This document shows, piece by piece, positions 9,140-18,126 of a stretch of DNA of 53,332 bases. The DNA comes from Pseudomonas sp. MWU13-2100 (GTDB taxonomy: Bacteria > Pseudomonadota > Gammaproteobacteria > Pseudomonadales > Pseudomonadaceae): positions 1-53,332 of the forward strand of contig NZ_JALLIX010000046.1 of NCBI RefSeq assembly GCF_023242365.1, in the 5' to 3' direction. Position numbers and translations under genes: made by a program. How positions within the stretch are numbered: the first letter of the stretch is position 1; every line of letters starts with the position of its first letter. Under the pieces are notes generated by a model. That model was not told the DNA's origin. It was given only the letters and a program-made list of their open reading frames with translations, and made no database searches.

Positions 9140-9868
9140 ATGAAAACGCCACTGATGCAACGAAAAACCAAGTCGCCGCTGTTGATATTCGCCGGGATCG
9201 CCACCTTGTCCTTCTCGGTGCTGCTGTTCCAGCGCCTGGCCTGGTCGGCGGAGGACGCGGTGCAGATCGCCCCACCGGCCCTGGATCAGGCGGCCGGCGC
9301 CCACGGCAAGGCCACGGCGGTGTTTGCCGGCGGCTGCTTCTGGGGCGTGCAGGGGGTGTTCCAGCATGTGCGCGGGGTCGAGAACGCGGTGTCGGGTTAT
9401 ACCGGCGGCGCGGCGGATACCGCACGATACGAATCGGTGGGCGAAGGCTCGACCGGACACGCCGAATCGGTGCAGGTGACCTATGACCCGAGCCAGGTCA
9501 GTTATGGGCAGCTGTTGCAGGTGTTTTTCTCGGTGGCCCATAACCCGACGGAGCTCAACCGCCAGGGGCCGGACAGTGGCACGCAGTACCGTTCGGCGAT
9601 TTTCCCGATGAATGCCGAACAGGAAAGCATCGCCAAGGCCTATATCGCCCAGTTGGATACCGCCAAGGCATTCCCTGCCGCGATCGTCACCCGGATCGAG
9701 GACGGCAAGGTCTTCTATCCGGCCGAGGGTTATCACCAGAACTACCTGACGTTGCACCCGAACGCGCCGTATATCGCCATCAACGATTTGCCGAAGGTGG
9801 AGAACCTCAAGCGCCTGGAGCCGCAGCTGTACCGGGCTGATCCGGTGCTGGTGCCGGACGTCAATTGA
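9140..9868 (+). CDS. msrA: Peptide-methionine (S)-S-oxide reductase, exported MsrA
   Basis: A 242-residue MsrA that reduces methionine-S-sulfoxide. A membrane-anchor or signal segment (LLIFAGIATLSFSVLLF) near residues 14-32 precedes the catalytic domain. The active site is GCFWG with the nucleophilic Cys near residue 66; conserved YTGG, GHAE and GTQYRS follow. In-frame ATGs occur at 9131 and 9140. The GAGG at 9127-9130 is correctly spaced for 9140 and too close for 9131. It is 20 bp from the DipZ-like gene and ends the cluster, followed by a strong hairpin. Confidence 0.92.
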   Translation: MKTPLMQRKTKSPLLIFAGIATLSFSVLLFQRLAWSAEDAVQIAPPALDQAAGAHGKATAVFAGGCFWGVQGVFQHVRGVENAVSGYTGGAADTARYESVGEGSTGHAESVQVTYDPSQVSYGQLLQVFFSVAHNPTELNRQGPDSGTQYRSAIFPMNAEQESIAKAYIAQLDTAKAFPAAIVTRIEDGKVFYPAEGYHQNYLTLHPNAPYIAINDLPKVENLKRLEPQLYRADPVLVPDVN

Positions 9869-9880
9869 TGACCAATGCTG

Positions 9881-9906
9881 CAGACTCAAGAGCAATCTTG
9901 AGTCTG
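9881..9906. terminator. Hairpin after msrA, likely bidirectional terminator
   Basis: A perfect 11-bp inverted repeat (CAGACTCAAGA / TCTTGAGTCTG) encloses a GCAA tetraloop. It sits between the convergent msrA and opgD genes. There is no long T-run, so termination is inferred from the strong stem and position. Confidence 0.6.
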
Positions 9907-9915
9907 GCCACGATT

Positions 9916-9945
9916 TGTGGCGAGCGGGCAAGCCCGCTCGCCACA
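9916..9945. repeat. REP palindrome
   Basis: A 14-bp perfect inverted repeat around AA, with core GGCGAGCGGGC / GCCCGCTCGCC. This is the typical Pseudomonas REP sequence and matches the pair near 20.8 kb. It lies between convergent genes, the usual place for REPs. Confidence 0.85.
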
Positions 9946-9971
9946 GGACCGTGTTCGGACTCCAAACTTCC

Positions 9972-11594
9972 TTATCCGGTATAGCGCCGCTTGTCCGCAG
10001 CCGGCGGGAAGTACTGGTACAACCAGGTTTCGCTCAAGGTCCGGTCACGGGTGCGAATAAACAGCCGCAACTCCACCGGGTCGACCCCATCGTCGCTCGG
10101 GTACCAGTCGAACGTCACCCGATAGCCGTTGATTTCGTCCAGCTTGAGGACATCGAAATCCTTTACCTGACCACGAGACGTCGTCACCACCGGCTCGATC
10201 TCGGCCCCCAGGGGCAGACGCTCCAGGCCGCCGCCGGTAAAGTCCACGGCAAAGCGCCGGGCCCAGACCTCGGGGTAATGCTCGCCCGGCGCCCAGCCTT
10301 CGACAAACCCACCCATGCCCGAACGGGTCGCGTGCACCCGTGCCAGCGGCGTTCCCACCGGCGGTATCGCACTCCAGTAGAGCTTGTAGCCGTAGTTCAG
10401 CGAAGCCCCCGCCGCCACCGGTTCCTTGGGCGTCCAGAACGCCACGATATTGTCCAGGGTCTCGCCCGTGGTGGGGATTTCCAGCAGATCGACAGAGCCT
10501 TCACCCCAAGCCGTGGTCGGCTCGACCCACAGACTCGGACGCCGGCTGTACCAGTCGACGGTATCCTGGTAGCTGGCGAACTCATGGTCAGTCTGCACCA
10601 GGCCGAAGCCCTTCGGGTCCTTGTCGGCGAAGGCGTTGAACTGCAAGGTCGCCGGGTTGTTCAGCGGCCGGCAGATCCACTCGCCATTGCCACGCCACAT
10701 GGCCAGGCGGTCGGAGTCGTGGATCTGCGGGTGAAGGGTGTCGCACATCCGCCGCTCATGGGTGCCGCAACTGAACATGCTGGTCATCGGCGCGATGCCC
10801 AACTGCTCGATGGCGGTACGTGCATTGATATGGGCGTCGACCGCCATCACCACCTGCTCGGCCTGGCAATCGATGTCGAAACGGTAGGCCCCGGTGGCGC
10901 TCGGCGAATCAAGCAAGGCATAGACCACGAAGCGGGTGCTGTCCTTATCCGGGGTTTCAAACCAGAAATGGGTGAAGTCGGGAAACTCCTCGCGCTTCTT
11001 CCCATAGGTATCGATCGCCAGCCCGCGGGCCGAAAGGCCGTATTGCCCGGTCTTGTCCACCGCGCGGAAGTAGCTGGCGCCGAGGAACGAGACAATGTCG
11101 TGCTGATCGATTTCCGGGGCCTTGAACAGCTTGAAACCGGAGAATCCCAGGTCGCCCTTGAGCCGCGACGGATCGATGCCGCTGCGGGCATAGTTGAACA
11201 ACGCCGGACGGAAATGCACCTCGCGGGCCTGGCGCGTCTGCGCGTCGACGCTGTACATGCGCACCGGTTGCTTGAAACCCATGCCGACGTGAAAGAACTG
11301 CATGTCCAACTGGCCCTTGAGCTCATTCCACAGCGAATGCCGGGCATCGTACTGAATGGCATTGAACTGCTGCGGGGTCATGTCCGCCAGGGACTGCGGC
11401 AACACCTGGCGGGTGCTGACATAGTCCTTCGCGGCGAGCTTCTTCGCCTGGGCCTGCAGTGTCTCGAAGTCGAAGTGTTCTATCTCGCCATTCGCGGTGG
11501 CAGCAAGCGCCCGAGCCGCGAACAGACCACTGGCCGACAGGCCGGTATAGGCCGCCAGGGCCATGGAAGCTTTCAGAAGATTGCGGCGGTGCAT
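9972..11594 (-). CDS. opgD: Glucan biosynthesis protein D (OpgD/MdoD)
   Basis: A 540-residue periplasmic protein of the MdoG/MdoD family, which shapes the backbone or branching of osmoregulated periplasmic glucans. The N-terminus MHRRNLLKASMALAAYTG is a twin-arginine signal, a trait of OpgD rather than OpgG. Diagnostic stretches include IQYDARHSLW, FQVGMGF-like FFHVGMGFKQPV, and FLGASYFRAV. The start at MHRRN was chosen because it begins the Tat signal; an in-frame ATG further upstream would disrupt it. No opgG/opgH neighbours are present, as expected for stand-alone opgD. Confidence 0.93.
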   Translation of the reverse strand: MHRRNLLKASMALAAYTGLSASGLFAARALAATANGEIEHFDFETLQAQAKKLAAKDYVSTRQVLPQSLADMTPQQFNAIQYDARHSLWNELKGQLDMQFFHVGMGFKQPVRMYSVDAQTRQAREVHFRPALFNYARSGIDPSRLKGDLGFSGFKLFKAPEIDQHDIVSFLGASYFRAVDKTGQYGLSARGLAIDTYGKKREEFPDFTHFWFETPDKDSTRFVVYALLDSPSATGAYRFDIDCQAEQVVMAVDAHINARTAIEQLGIAPMTSMFSCGTHERRMCDTLHPQIHDSDRLAMWRGNGEWICRPLNNPATLQFNAFADKDPKGFGLVQTDHEFASYQDTVDWYSRRPSLWVEPTTAWGEGSVDLLEIPTTGETLDNIVAFWTPKEPVAAGASLNYGYKLYWSAIPPVGTPLARVHATRSGMGGFVEGWAPGEHYPEVWARRFAVDFTGGGLERLPLGAEIEPVVTTSRGQVKDFDVLKLDEINGYRVTFDWYPSDDGVDPVELRLFIRTRDRTLSETWLYQYFPPAADKRRYTG

Positions 11595-11910
11595 AAAAAG
11601 ACCTGTACAGAAGCTGCCGGACATCCGGAACCCTGGGGCGCCGGATCAAAAGAAGCGCTCATTCAAGACTGCGAACGAATGCGGCTACAGGTAACAGATA
11701 ACAAATCCCGGTTACGGTTCGCAACATCCTACAGAAAACTTACTGACAGCCTTTATTCAGCCAAGGTGTGGCTATATGTTTCCAGCCTCTCAAGAGACCC
11801 GAGGCACCCTGTGAACAGCTGCCCAGGGCCCGTGAAGATTTTTTCAGAATGTTTTCACGCGGTTCTTGGCACACTTGCCCACTTGTTTTGAAGGTCCGTC
11901 GAGGCAATCC
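11595..11910. other. Intergenic region upstream of opgD and a response-regulator gene
   Basis: This divergent spacer is AT-richer than its flanks and must hold promoters for both sides. I see T-rich segments around 11835-11850 and near 11745 but no convincing -35/-10 pair or palindromic operator. GTCGAGGCAATCC gives the ribosome site for the gene at 11911. Confidence 0.35.
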
Positions 11911-12594
11911 ATGACCCGCATCCTGACCATCGAAGATGATGCTGTAACCGCCAAGGAAATCGTGGCTGAACTGAGCAGCCACGGGCTAGAAGTTGACTGG
12001 GTCGACAATGGCCGCGAAGGCCTGGTCCGCGCTGTCAGCGGCGACTATGACCTGATCACCTTGGATCGCATGCTGCCGGAACTCGATGGTCTGGCCATCG
12101 TCACCACGCTGCGGACCATCGGGGTGGCCACGCCGATCCTGATGATCAGCGCCCTCTCCGATGTCGACGAACGCGTACGCGGCCTGCGCGCCGGCGGCGA
12201 CGATTACCTGACCAAGCCCTTCGCCTCCGACGAAATGGCGGCGCGAGTCGAAGTGCTGTTGCGGCGCAAGAGCCCGGCACGGGAATTCGAGACTTCATTG
12301 CGAGTGGCCGATCTCGAGCTCAATCTGATGACCCGCGAAGCCTCCCGGGCCGATCAGTTGCTAAGTTTGTTGCCCACCGAGTACAAGCTGCTGGAATTCC
12401 TGATGCGCAACACCGGACAGATCCTCTCACGGATGATGATTTTCGAAGAGGTCTGGGGCTATCACTTCGACCCCGGCACCAACCTGATCGACGTTCATAT
12501 CGGTCGTCTGCGCAAGAAGATCGACGGCCCGGGCCTGGCGCCGCTGATTCGCACCGTGCGAGGCTCGGGTTATGTCATTGCCGAACCCCTCTAA
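11911..12594 (+). CDS. OmpR-family response regulator
   Basis: A 227-residue response regulator. The receiver starts TRILTIEDDAVTAKE and has its phospho-acceptor Asp in LITLDRMLPELDG. Conserved Ser and Lys lie in LMISALSD and DYLTKPFA. The winged helix has LLPTEYKLLEFLMRNTG and the recognition end NLIDVHIGRLRKKID. The ATG at 11911 directly precedes the conserved receiver start. It overlaps the kinase gene by 23 bases. The neighbouring divergent opgD makes periplasmic-glucan or envelope control a possible role, but this is inference. Confidence 0.9.
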   Translation: MTRILTIEDDAVTAKEIVAELSSHGLEVDWVDNGREGLVRAVSGDYDLITLDRMLPELDGLAIVTTLRTIGVATPILMISALSDVDERVRGLRAGGDDYLTKPFASDEMAARVEVLLRRKSPAREFETSLRVADLELNLMTREASRADQLLSLLPTEYKLLEFLMRNTGQILSRMMIFEEVWGYHFDPGTNLIDVHIGRLRKKIDGPGLAPLIRTVRGSGYVIAEPL

Positions 12595-13966
12595 AGGCTG
12601 GCGCTCCTCCACCAGCCGGCTGCTGGCTCTCTACAGTTTCCTGTTCGTGGCCTGGAGCTGCAGCCTGATGGGGGTGCTGTACTACGAGGTATCCGGTTAC
12701 CTGAGTACCCTCGCCCGACATTCGTTGATGCAACGCCAACACCTGTTTTCGCGTTTCCAGGGCCAACCGCTGATGGAAGCACTGACCACCAGCATGACCT
12801 TCGACATGCGCGGGGTGGACGCCTATGGCCTGTTCAACGAGCAGAAAATACACCTGAGCGGGCCGATCCAGGAAATCCCCGACGAGCTGCCCATGGACGG
12901 CAGGATCCATGAGCTGGCCAACTGCATCGACTCCGACGACCCGAACCTGCCCCAGGACAGTTGCGATGCGGTGGTCACCCAGACCCACGACGGACGCTGG
13001 CTGGTGTTGGTACGCGACAACGGCTCGTTGTTCGGCATCACCCGGATCATTCTCCACGCCCTGTTCTGGGCGGTATCACTGACCATTCTGCCCGGCGTTG
13101 CCGGCTGGCACCTGCTGCGTCGCCAACCGATCCGGCGGATTCGCGCGATCCAGGTCAGCGCCGAGTCGATCATCGCCGGCGACCTGGGGCATCGCCTGCC
13201 GCTGTCAAACCGCCGCGACGAGCTGGATATGCTGGCGGCGATCGTCAACGCCATGCTCGACCGGATCGAGAGGCTGATGCACGAGGTCAAGGGGGTCTGC
13301 GACAACATTGCCCATGACCTGCGCACGCCGCTGACCCGTTTGCGCGCCCAGTTGTATCGGATCCAGCAACAGACCGCCGAGGGTTCGCCGGAGTCCTTGC
13401 AACTGGATGGGGTGATTGCCGAGACCGATACCTTGATGGCGCGTTTTCGCGGTTTGTTGCGCATCTCCGAACTGGAAGACCATCAGCGGCGCTCCGGCTT
13501 CCTGGTGCTGAACCCTTTGCCGCTGCTGCACGAGCTGCATGACTTTTACTTGCCGTTGGCCGAGGAAGCCGAGATCCACCTGCGCCTCGAAGCGCCCGAG
13601 ACACTGCCAGCGATCACTGGCGACCGGGCCTTGTTGTTCGAAGCCCTGGCCAACCTCCTGAGCAACTCCATCAAGTTCACCCCACCGGGCGGTGAGGTGG
13701 TGTTGATGGCGAGCAACGATGCGGGCAGTACCCGCATCGAAGTCCTCGATTCCGGCCCCGGTATCCCGGTGTCCGAGCGCGAAGCGGTGTTCCAGCGCTT
13801 CTATCGCTGCGACGAGGGTGCCCAGCACGGCGGCTTCGGCCTGGGCCTGTCGATTGTCGCCGCCATCGTCAACCTGCACGGCTTCACCCTCGACATCGGC
13901 AGTGCCGAACAGACCGGTGCACGCTTGATCCTCAACTGCCGGAACAGCCTGATCAGCATGGATTGA
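12572..13966 (+). CDS. Sensor histidine kinase
   Basis: A 464-residue kinase partner of the overlapping response regulator. Transmembrane helices are near residues 15-38 and 155-178, with a periplasmic domain of about 115 residues between them. The HAMP linker leads to the phospho-acceptor His in NIAHDLRTPLTRL. The ATPase domain has NLLSNSIKFTPPGG, DSGPGIPV and GFGLGLSIVAAI. The periplasmic domain contains two Cys residues (NCIDSDDPNLPQDSCD) that could form a disulfide or bind a metal. The ligand is unknown. Confidence 0.88.
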   Translation: MSLPNPSKGWRSSTSRLLALYSFLFVAWSCSLMGVLYYEVSGYLSTLARHSLMQRQHLFSRFQGQPLMEALTTSMTFDMRGVDAYGLFNEQKIHLSGPIQEIPDELPMDGRIHELANCIDSDDPNLPQDSCDAVVTQTHDGRWLVLVRDNGSLFGITRIILHALFWAVSLTILPGVAGWHLLRRQPIRRIRAIQVSAESIIAGDLGHRLPLSNRRDELDMLAAIVNAMLDRIERLMHEVKGVCDNIAHDLRTPLTRLRAQLYRIQQQTAEGSPESLQLDGVIAETDTLMARFRGLLRISELEDHQRRSGFLVLNPLPLLHELHDFYLPLAEEAEIHLRLEAPETLPAITGDRALLFEALANLLSNSIKFTPPGGEVVLMASNDAGSTRIEVLDSGPGIPVSEREAVFQRFYRCDEGAQHGGFGLGLSIVAAIVNLHGFTLDIGSAEQTGARLILNCRNSLISMD

Positions 13967-13991
13967 ACCCCAAGACCCAAGCCTTGGGTTC
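13965..13991. terminator. Hairpin between convergent genes
   Basis: GAACCCCAAG and CTTGGGTTC pair with one bulged C around an 8-nt loop. It begins at the kinase stop codon and ends within the stop region of the convergent SRPBCC gene. It is a plausible shared terminator without a strong T-run. Confidence 0.45.
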
Positions 13992-14406
13992 AGCCCGGGA
14001 AATTGGCCCTCAAGGCCGCAAGGCCCTCGGCATAGATCCCGTGGAACAGTTCCACCGCTTCTTCTTCGCTGACGTCCACCGGGGTGAAGATTCCCGCCCA
14101 CTCGACGATCGAAGTGTGCGGATCATTCCCTTCACGGACCTGCATCGTGGCCAGGTAGTCGGCCACCGGGAACGGTTGCTCGATAAAGGAATAGCTGTAG
14201 CGCCGGGCGCGGTTGTCAAACGCTTCCAGGCGCTCGACGATCAGCACACCGTCCGCCGTGTGCAAGCTGCGCACACGCCCGCCTTCGCTGAGGCGGCTTT
14301 GACGAATGAACGGTAGCCAGTCCGGCAGGGAGTCGAACCCCCCCATCAGTTGCCAGACCTGCTCCGGTGGCGCACCGATTTCGAGGGTTACGGATGTTGC
14401 GGCCAT
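13990..14406 (-). CDS. SRPBCC-family protein (polyketide cyclase/START-like)
   Basis: A 138-residue protein of the SRPBCC fold, which forms a deep hydrophobic ligand cavity. The start TSVTLEIGAPPEQVWQLMGGF and SLPDWLPFI are typical, as are the central RRYSYSFIEQPFPV and the final helix EEAVELFHGIYAEGLAAL. No catalytic residue can be named. Family members bind or transform small hydrophobic molecules. No signal peptide. A possible ribosome site (CTGGAGATTATTC) precedes the ATG. Confidence 0.75.
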   Translation of the reverse strand: MAATSVTLEIGAPPEQVWQLMGGFDSLPDWLPFIRQSRLSEGGRVRSLHTADGVLIVERLEAFDNRARRYSYSFIEQPFPVADYLATMQVREGNDPHTSIVEWAGIFTPVDVSEEEAVELFHGIYAEGLAALRANFPG

Positions 14407-14514
14407 GAATAATCTCCAGGGATAAGTGGGATAGCCGGTCTGATCCCGGTACTGGAACCACTGACGCCAGCGACGTTATCGGACCGTTTGACAGGCATAA
14501 GCTCCTTTCTGGTT

Positions 14515-15525
14515 TCAGACCAGCGGCAACGGTGCATTGCCCGCCACCAACCCTTCGTCACGCAACGCTTGCCAGAACGTCAGCGGGATCGGCTCCCGCA
14601 GGGCCGCCACATCCTCGGCGATCCGCTCTGGCCGGCTGGCGCCGGGAATCACCGCCGCCACGGCCGGATTGGCCAGGGAGAACTGCAAGGCCGCGGCCTT
14701 GAGGCTCACCCCAAAGCGTTGCGCGATGGTCTTTATCCGTTCAACTTTAGCCATAATTTGTGACGATGCCGGTTGATATTCGAAATGCGTCCCGCCGGCC
14801 AGCACCCCGGAACTGTAGGGGCCACCGACGACGATATCGACTTGCCGTGCCAGCGCCTCGGGCATCAAGCGCTGCAGGGCCCGCTCGTGATCCAGCAGGG
14901 TGTAGCGCCCCGCCAGCAGGAAACCGTCGGGCTGCGCTTCGTCCAGTTGCAGGGTCAACTCACACGGTTCTACCTTGTTCACCCCCAGGCCCCAGGCCTT
15001 GATCACGCCCTCCTCGCGCAGACGGCTGAGCACTCGGAAGGCACCTTTGCGCGCCTGGTTGAAATACTCCAGCCATTCGTCACCATAGAAGTCCTGGGCA
15101 ATGTCGTGCACCCAGACGATGTCCAGACGGTCGGTCTTCAAGCGCTCGAGGCTACCCTCGATGGAGCGCAGCGTGGCATCGGCGGAGTAGTCATTGACCA
15201 TCTTGTTGGGACGGCCATGTTCGAAGACTCCGGCCTTTTCCCCAAGGTCGCGGGCGGCGACATCTTCCACTTCATCCAGCACCAGCCGGCCGACCTTGCT
15301 GCTGAGCACGTATTGATCCCGTGGGTGCTTGGCCAGGGCCTCGCCCAGGCGAATTTCCGAAAGCCCCGAACCGTAGAACGGTGCCGTGTCGAAGTAACGC
15401 ACGCCCTGGGCCCAGACCGCATCGACGGTGGCCAGGGCCTCTTCCTCGGGAATGGCGCGAAACATGTTGCCCAATGGGGCGGTCCCGAAACCCAGGGTAC
15501 CTGGCAGTTTGTCTCTGATGCTCAT
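14515..15525 (-). CDS. Aldo/keto reductase, L-fucose/D-threo-aldose dehydrogenase type
   Basis: A 336-residue TIM-barrel oxidoreductase of the aldo/keto reductase superfamily. The catalytic tetrad can be placed: Asp and Tyr in YFDTAPFYGSGLSE, Lys in VLSSKVGRL, His in IVWVHDI. The start LGFGTAPLGNMF and the cofactor region ending VIPGASRPERI match the D-threo-aldose 1-dehydrogenase branch. It probably oxidises a sugar using NAD(P)+. It is divergent from the LysR gene at 15669, the likely regulator. No other sugar-pathway gene adjoins it. Confidence 0.85.
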   Translation of the reverse strand: MSIRDKLPGTLGFGTAPLGNMFRAIPEEEALATVDAVWAQGVRYFDTAPFYGSGLSEIRLGEALAKHPRDQYVLSSKVGRLVLDEVEDVAARDLGEKAGVFEHGRPNKMVNDYSADATLRSIEGSLERLKTDRLDIVWVHDIAQDFYGDEWLEYFNQARKGAFRVLSRLREEGVIKAWGLGVNKVEPCELTLQLDEAQPDGFLLAGRYTLLDHERALQRLMPEALARQVDIVVGGPYSSGVLAGGTHFEYQPASSQIMAKVERIKTIAQRFGVSLKAAALQFSLANPAVAAVIPGASRPERIAEDVAALREPIPLTFWQALRDEGLVAGNAPLPLV

Positions 15526-15668
15526 CGTAATGATCCTTTGAATGGAAATGATGAGTCCGCCTCACCTACCGGAGTGACGCGGATCTCGCTGTCGGGATCA
15601 ATACTAGGTTGCGTACTTTTGACCGTCCAAGACATAATTTGCACAACTTGAGTCCTGAAAGGTCTGAA

Positions 15669-16586
15669 ATGATTGATATACGCCAGCTGCGCTATTTCGT
15701 GGTCGTCGCCGAAGAAGAGCACGTCGGGCGGGCCGCCGAGCGACTGCATATCTCCCAATCACCCCTGAGCCGGCAAATCGCCCAGCTGGAGGAACGCCTG
15801 GGCCTGACCCTGTTCGAGCGCAGCCTGCAACGCATCCGCCTGACCGCCGACGGCCAGACCTTTCTCGCCGAGACCCGGGCCTTCCTGACCCATGCCAACC
15901 GGCTGGAGTCCCTCGGGCGACGGCTGGGTCGTGGCGAAGAAGGTGGCCTGTGCATCGGCTACATCGAGAACGCCATGCATTCGGGTGTGTTGCCCCAGGC
16001 CCTGCGCAGCTTGCGCGCCGAGCGGGCGGATGTGCATATCGCCCTCTACAGCCTCAATTCGGCACAGCAACTGGAAGGCCTGCGCCAGCGCAGCCTCGAT
16101 ATCGCCCTGGTCAGCGAGCCGCCTGTGACGGATGACCCGGACCTGAACAGCGCCCGCGTGCTCGACGACCCCATGCTGCTGGCCCTGCCGGAATGGCATC
16201 CGCTGGCGCAACTGAGCGAATTGACCCCGGCGGACTTTCTGGAACAGGAATGGATTGCCGTGCAGCACCCCCAGCGCACCGGTAGGCAGGACGATTTCAT
16301 CCAGGCCTGCATCAAGGCCGGATTCAACCCCAATGTCCGGCTGCAAGCCAATGAACCGCTGACAGCGCTGGGGCTGGTGGCAGCGGGGCTGGGCTTGACC
16401 ATGATCCAGCAGAGCCTGCGACACAACACGCCCCAGGGCGTGGTACTGCGGGAATTGCCCTGGATGATCTACACCACGCCCTTGTGGGCGGCCTGGCACC
16501 GGATCAACTTGCGGCCGCTGGTGGCGACCTTCAGGGAAGTGCTGGTGCAGGGCGCGATTGCGATCGACCTGCCGACACGCCTCTAG
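15669..16586 (+). CDS. LysR-family transcriptional regulator
   Basis: A 305-residue LysR regulator starting MIDIRQLRYFVVVAEEEHVG, with the recognition helix in SQSPLSRQIAQLEERLG. This start is typical of the CbbR/CatR-like branch that controls catabolic genes. The gene is divergent from the aldo/keto reductase. Its stop codon overlaps that of the convergent gene at 16583, leaving no space for a terminator. Inducer unknown. Confidence 0.87.
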   Translation: MIDIRQLRYFVVVAEEEHVGRAAERLHISQSPLSRQIAQLEERLGLTLFERSLQRIRLTADGQTFLAETRAFLTHANRLESLGRRLGRGEEGGLCIGYIENAMHSGVLPQALRSLRAERADVHIALYSLNSAQQLEGLRQRSLDIALVSEPPVTDDPDLNSARVLDDPMLLALPEWHPLAQLSELTPADFLEQEWIAVQHPQRTGRQDDFIQACIKAGFNPNVRLQANEPLTALGLVAAGLGLTMIQQSLRHNTPQGVVLRELPWMIYTTPLWAAWHRINLRPLVATFREVLVQGAIAIDLPTRL

Positions 16587-17395
16587 ATGTCCATGATCTT
16601 GGCGGCAAAGGCATTCCAGCCTGCCGGCTCCTGGATCAGTGCCATGTAGTTATGGGAAAAGCCGTACATTACGCCGCGACGTGTCATGAGTTCGCGGACG
16701 ATGGCGGTCGCCGGGCCGCCGCCACTGCCCTTCAACAGGTTCTGCTCCTGATAGGCGCGCCAGTGCAGCTCCATTGCAATGATCTTGCACAGCGCCGACT
16801 CCTGGGCCGCCACGCCGGTATTCTTCGCCACCAGACAGAGTTTGATAGGCAGGCTGACGGCCAACGATACCCCACCAGGAATAGCCGCCAAGCCGACCCC
16901 GAGGCCTTTGTTGAACAACTTATGGGTTTTCATGAGTTTCAATAATTCAAACCACCGACACAAGGTTTTACTCTGCCGGCAGTTCCTGGCCATTTCAGAA
17001 AAACGATGCAAGTGCATGGCGGACACCCCGGCGGAACTTCCCTCGCGAATCAACGCATAAGGATTGACGGGCAACGCCGTGCTGCCGAGCGCCGCTGCCG
17101 TTCCGGTAAAGGACTGTACATAATTACGCACTTTACGATGCTGCAACAGGTGTTTGGTCTTGGGTGAAGGCCGCGCGTCAACACCATTCACAACGAAATA
17201 GGGATTATCCACCAGGGCCGAACTCGGCTGCCCCATCTTGTAGGAACCCACCAGTGGTGCCACGCTGGCCCCCGTGCCATAGGGGATGAGTCCGGACAGT
17301 GCCAGGGCCATGTCCAGGAGCACGCTGTCCATCTTGAGACTGTACTGGGAAAGCTCTTTCACCCTGGCGGCAAACTTGTCTCGCTCCACACTCAT
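16583..17395 (-). CDS. Unrecognised 270-residue protein
   Basis: I do not recognise this protein. It has no signal peptide. A hydrophobic, glycine-rich segment near residues 165-190 (GLGVGLAAIPGGVSLAVSLP) could insert in a membrane, and a weaker one is near residues 25-50. The N-terminus is amphipathic and helical. The C-terminal quarter contains RRGVMYGFSHNYMALI. The upstream 170 bp are strongly AT-rich, unlike neighbouring spacers, which can indicate transferred DNA. Hydrophobic patches in a soluble-looking protein would fit a toxin or effector, but nothing shows this. Confidence 0.6.
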   Translation of the reverse strand: MSVERDKFAARVKELSQYSLKMDSVLLDMALALSGLIPYGTGASVAPLVGSYKMGQPSSALVDNPYFVVNGVDARPSPKTKHLLQHRKVRNYVQSFTGTAAALGSTALPVNPYALIREGSSAGVSAMHLHRFSEMARNCRQSKTLCRWFELLKLMKTHKLFNKGLGVGLAAIPGGVSLAVSLPIKLCLVAKNTGVAAQESALCKIIAMELHWRAYQEQNLLKGSGGGPATAIVRELMTRRGVMYGFSHNYMALIQEPAGWNAFAAKIMDI

Positions 17396-17529
17396 ATCGG
17401 CCTACCTCTCGCGTTAAAAAACCCGGGAATCTTCAATTAAAGTATCAGTCCCGAGCCGTGTTCAACGAGGTAAAAAAAGGCCAATTTATTACTTGAGTTT
17501 TCCATTTATTTAAAAACGACAAAAACAAT

Positions 17530-17559
17530 AAGAAGCTTCCTAAAAGACCGCTGCTTCTT
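17530..17559 (-). terminator. Probable intrinsic terminator of phnN
   Basis: Read on the minus strand, AAGAAGC and GCTTCTT form a 7-bp stem over a 16-nt loop, followed by ATTGTTTTTG. It starts 12 bases after the phnN stop codon. The loop is long, so strength is uncertain. Confidence 0.5.
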
Positions 17560-17571
17560 TATAAAGTCCCA

Positions 17572-18126
17572 CTATTTTCCGATCAGCCTGAACAACGTTT
17601 CCAGGCTTTGACGGAGGGGGCCGGAGTTATCCAGCAAACTCATCGAGGGATCCTCCGCCGCCAATAGCAAGGCGGTGAACTCAGCATTGCGCGCCAGGCG
17701 CGCCTCGATCTGCGGCAAGCTCTCCCGCCCCCGGGCCAGCAACCGCTCACGCAAGACCGCCGGGTCGACGGTGAGCAGGATCACCTGCAAATCCGGATAA
17801 CGCGCGCGCGCCTTGGGCAGATAGCCCCGTGAGCCGTTGACCAGCACATCCAGGCCAGCGGCCAGCCAGTCGTCGACCAGGCGCGGGATGCCATAGCACA
17901 GGCCATTGGCTTGCCAGCTCATGGCAAAGGCGCCCTGGGCCTGCAACGTTGCGAATTGCCCGGCACTGACCGACTGCGCCGCCTCGCCCACCGCCTCGGC
18001 CGAACGGGTGATGACCCGCCGGGCAATCCGGCAGCCATGCGCGGCCAGGGGGTCGCGGGCGGCATCGAGCAAACTGTCCTTGCCCGAGCCCGAAGGCCCG
18101 ATGAGATAGATCAATCGGCCAGCCAT
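17572..18126 (-). CDS. phnN: Ribose 1,5-bisphosphate phosphokinase (PhnN)
   Basis: A 184-residue P-loop kinase of the guanylate-kinase fold. PhnN makes PRPP from ribose 1,5-bisphosphate in phosphonate use. The Walker A is GPSGSGKDSLL near residues 9-19. Other landmarks are ARRVITR, FAMSWQANGLCYGIP (a PhnN-like substrate region) and VNGSRGYLP. An upstream in-frame extension exists, but MAGRLIYLIGPSG is the natural start. No other phn genes are in the window, so either the rest of the pathway lies elsewhere or the enzyme serves as a PRPP bypass. Confidence 0.85.
   Translation of the reverse strand: MAGRLIYLIGPSGSGKDSLLDAARDPLAAHGCRIARRVITRSAEAVGEAAQSVSAGQFATLQAQGAFAMSWQANGLCYGIPRLVDDWLAAGLDVLVNGSRGYLPKARARYPDLQVILLTVDPAVLRERLLARGRESLPQIEARLARNAEFTALLLAAEDPSMSLLDNSGPLRQSLETLFRLIGK

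Noticed and set aside
6681..9425. 914-codon minus-strand frame opposite msrB and the DipZ-like gene
   Set aside because: A GC-rich shadow of three well-supported genes; its composition is repetitive in His, Gln, Ala and Gly, and no family is recognisable.
9915..11891. 658-codon plus-strand frame opposite opgD
   Set aside because: Shadow of opgD; no recognisable domains.
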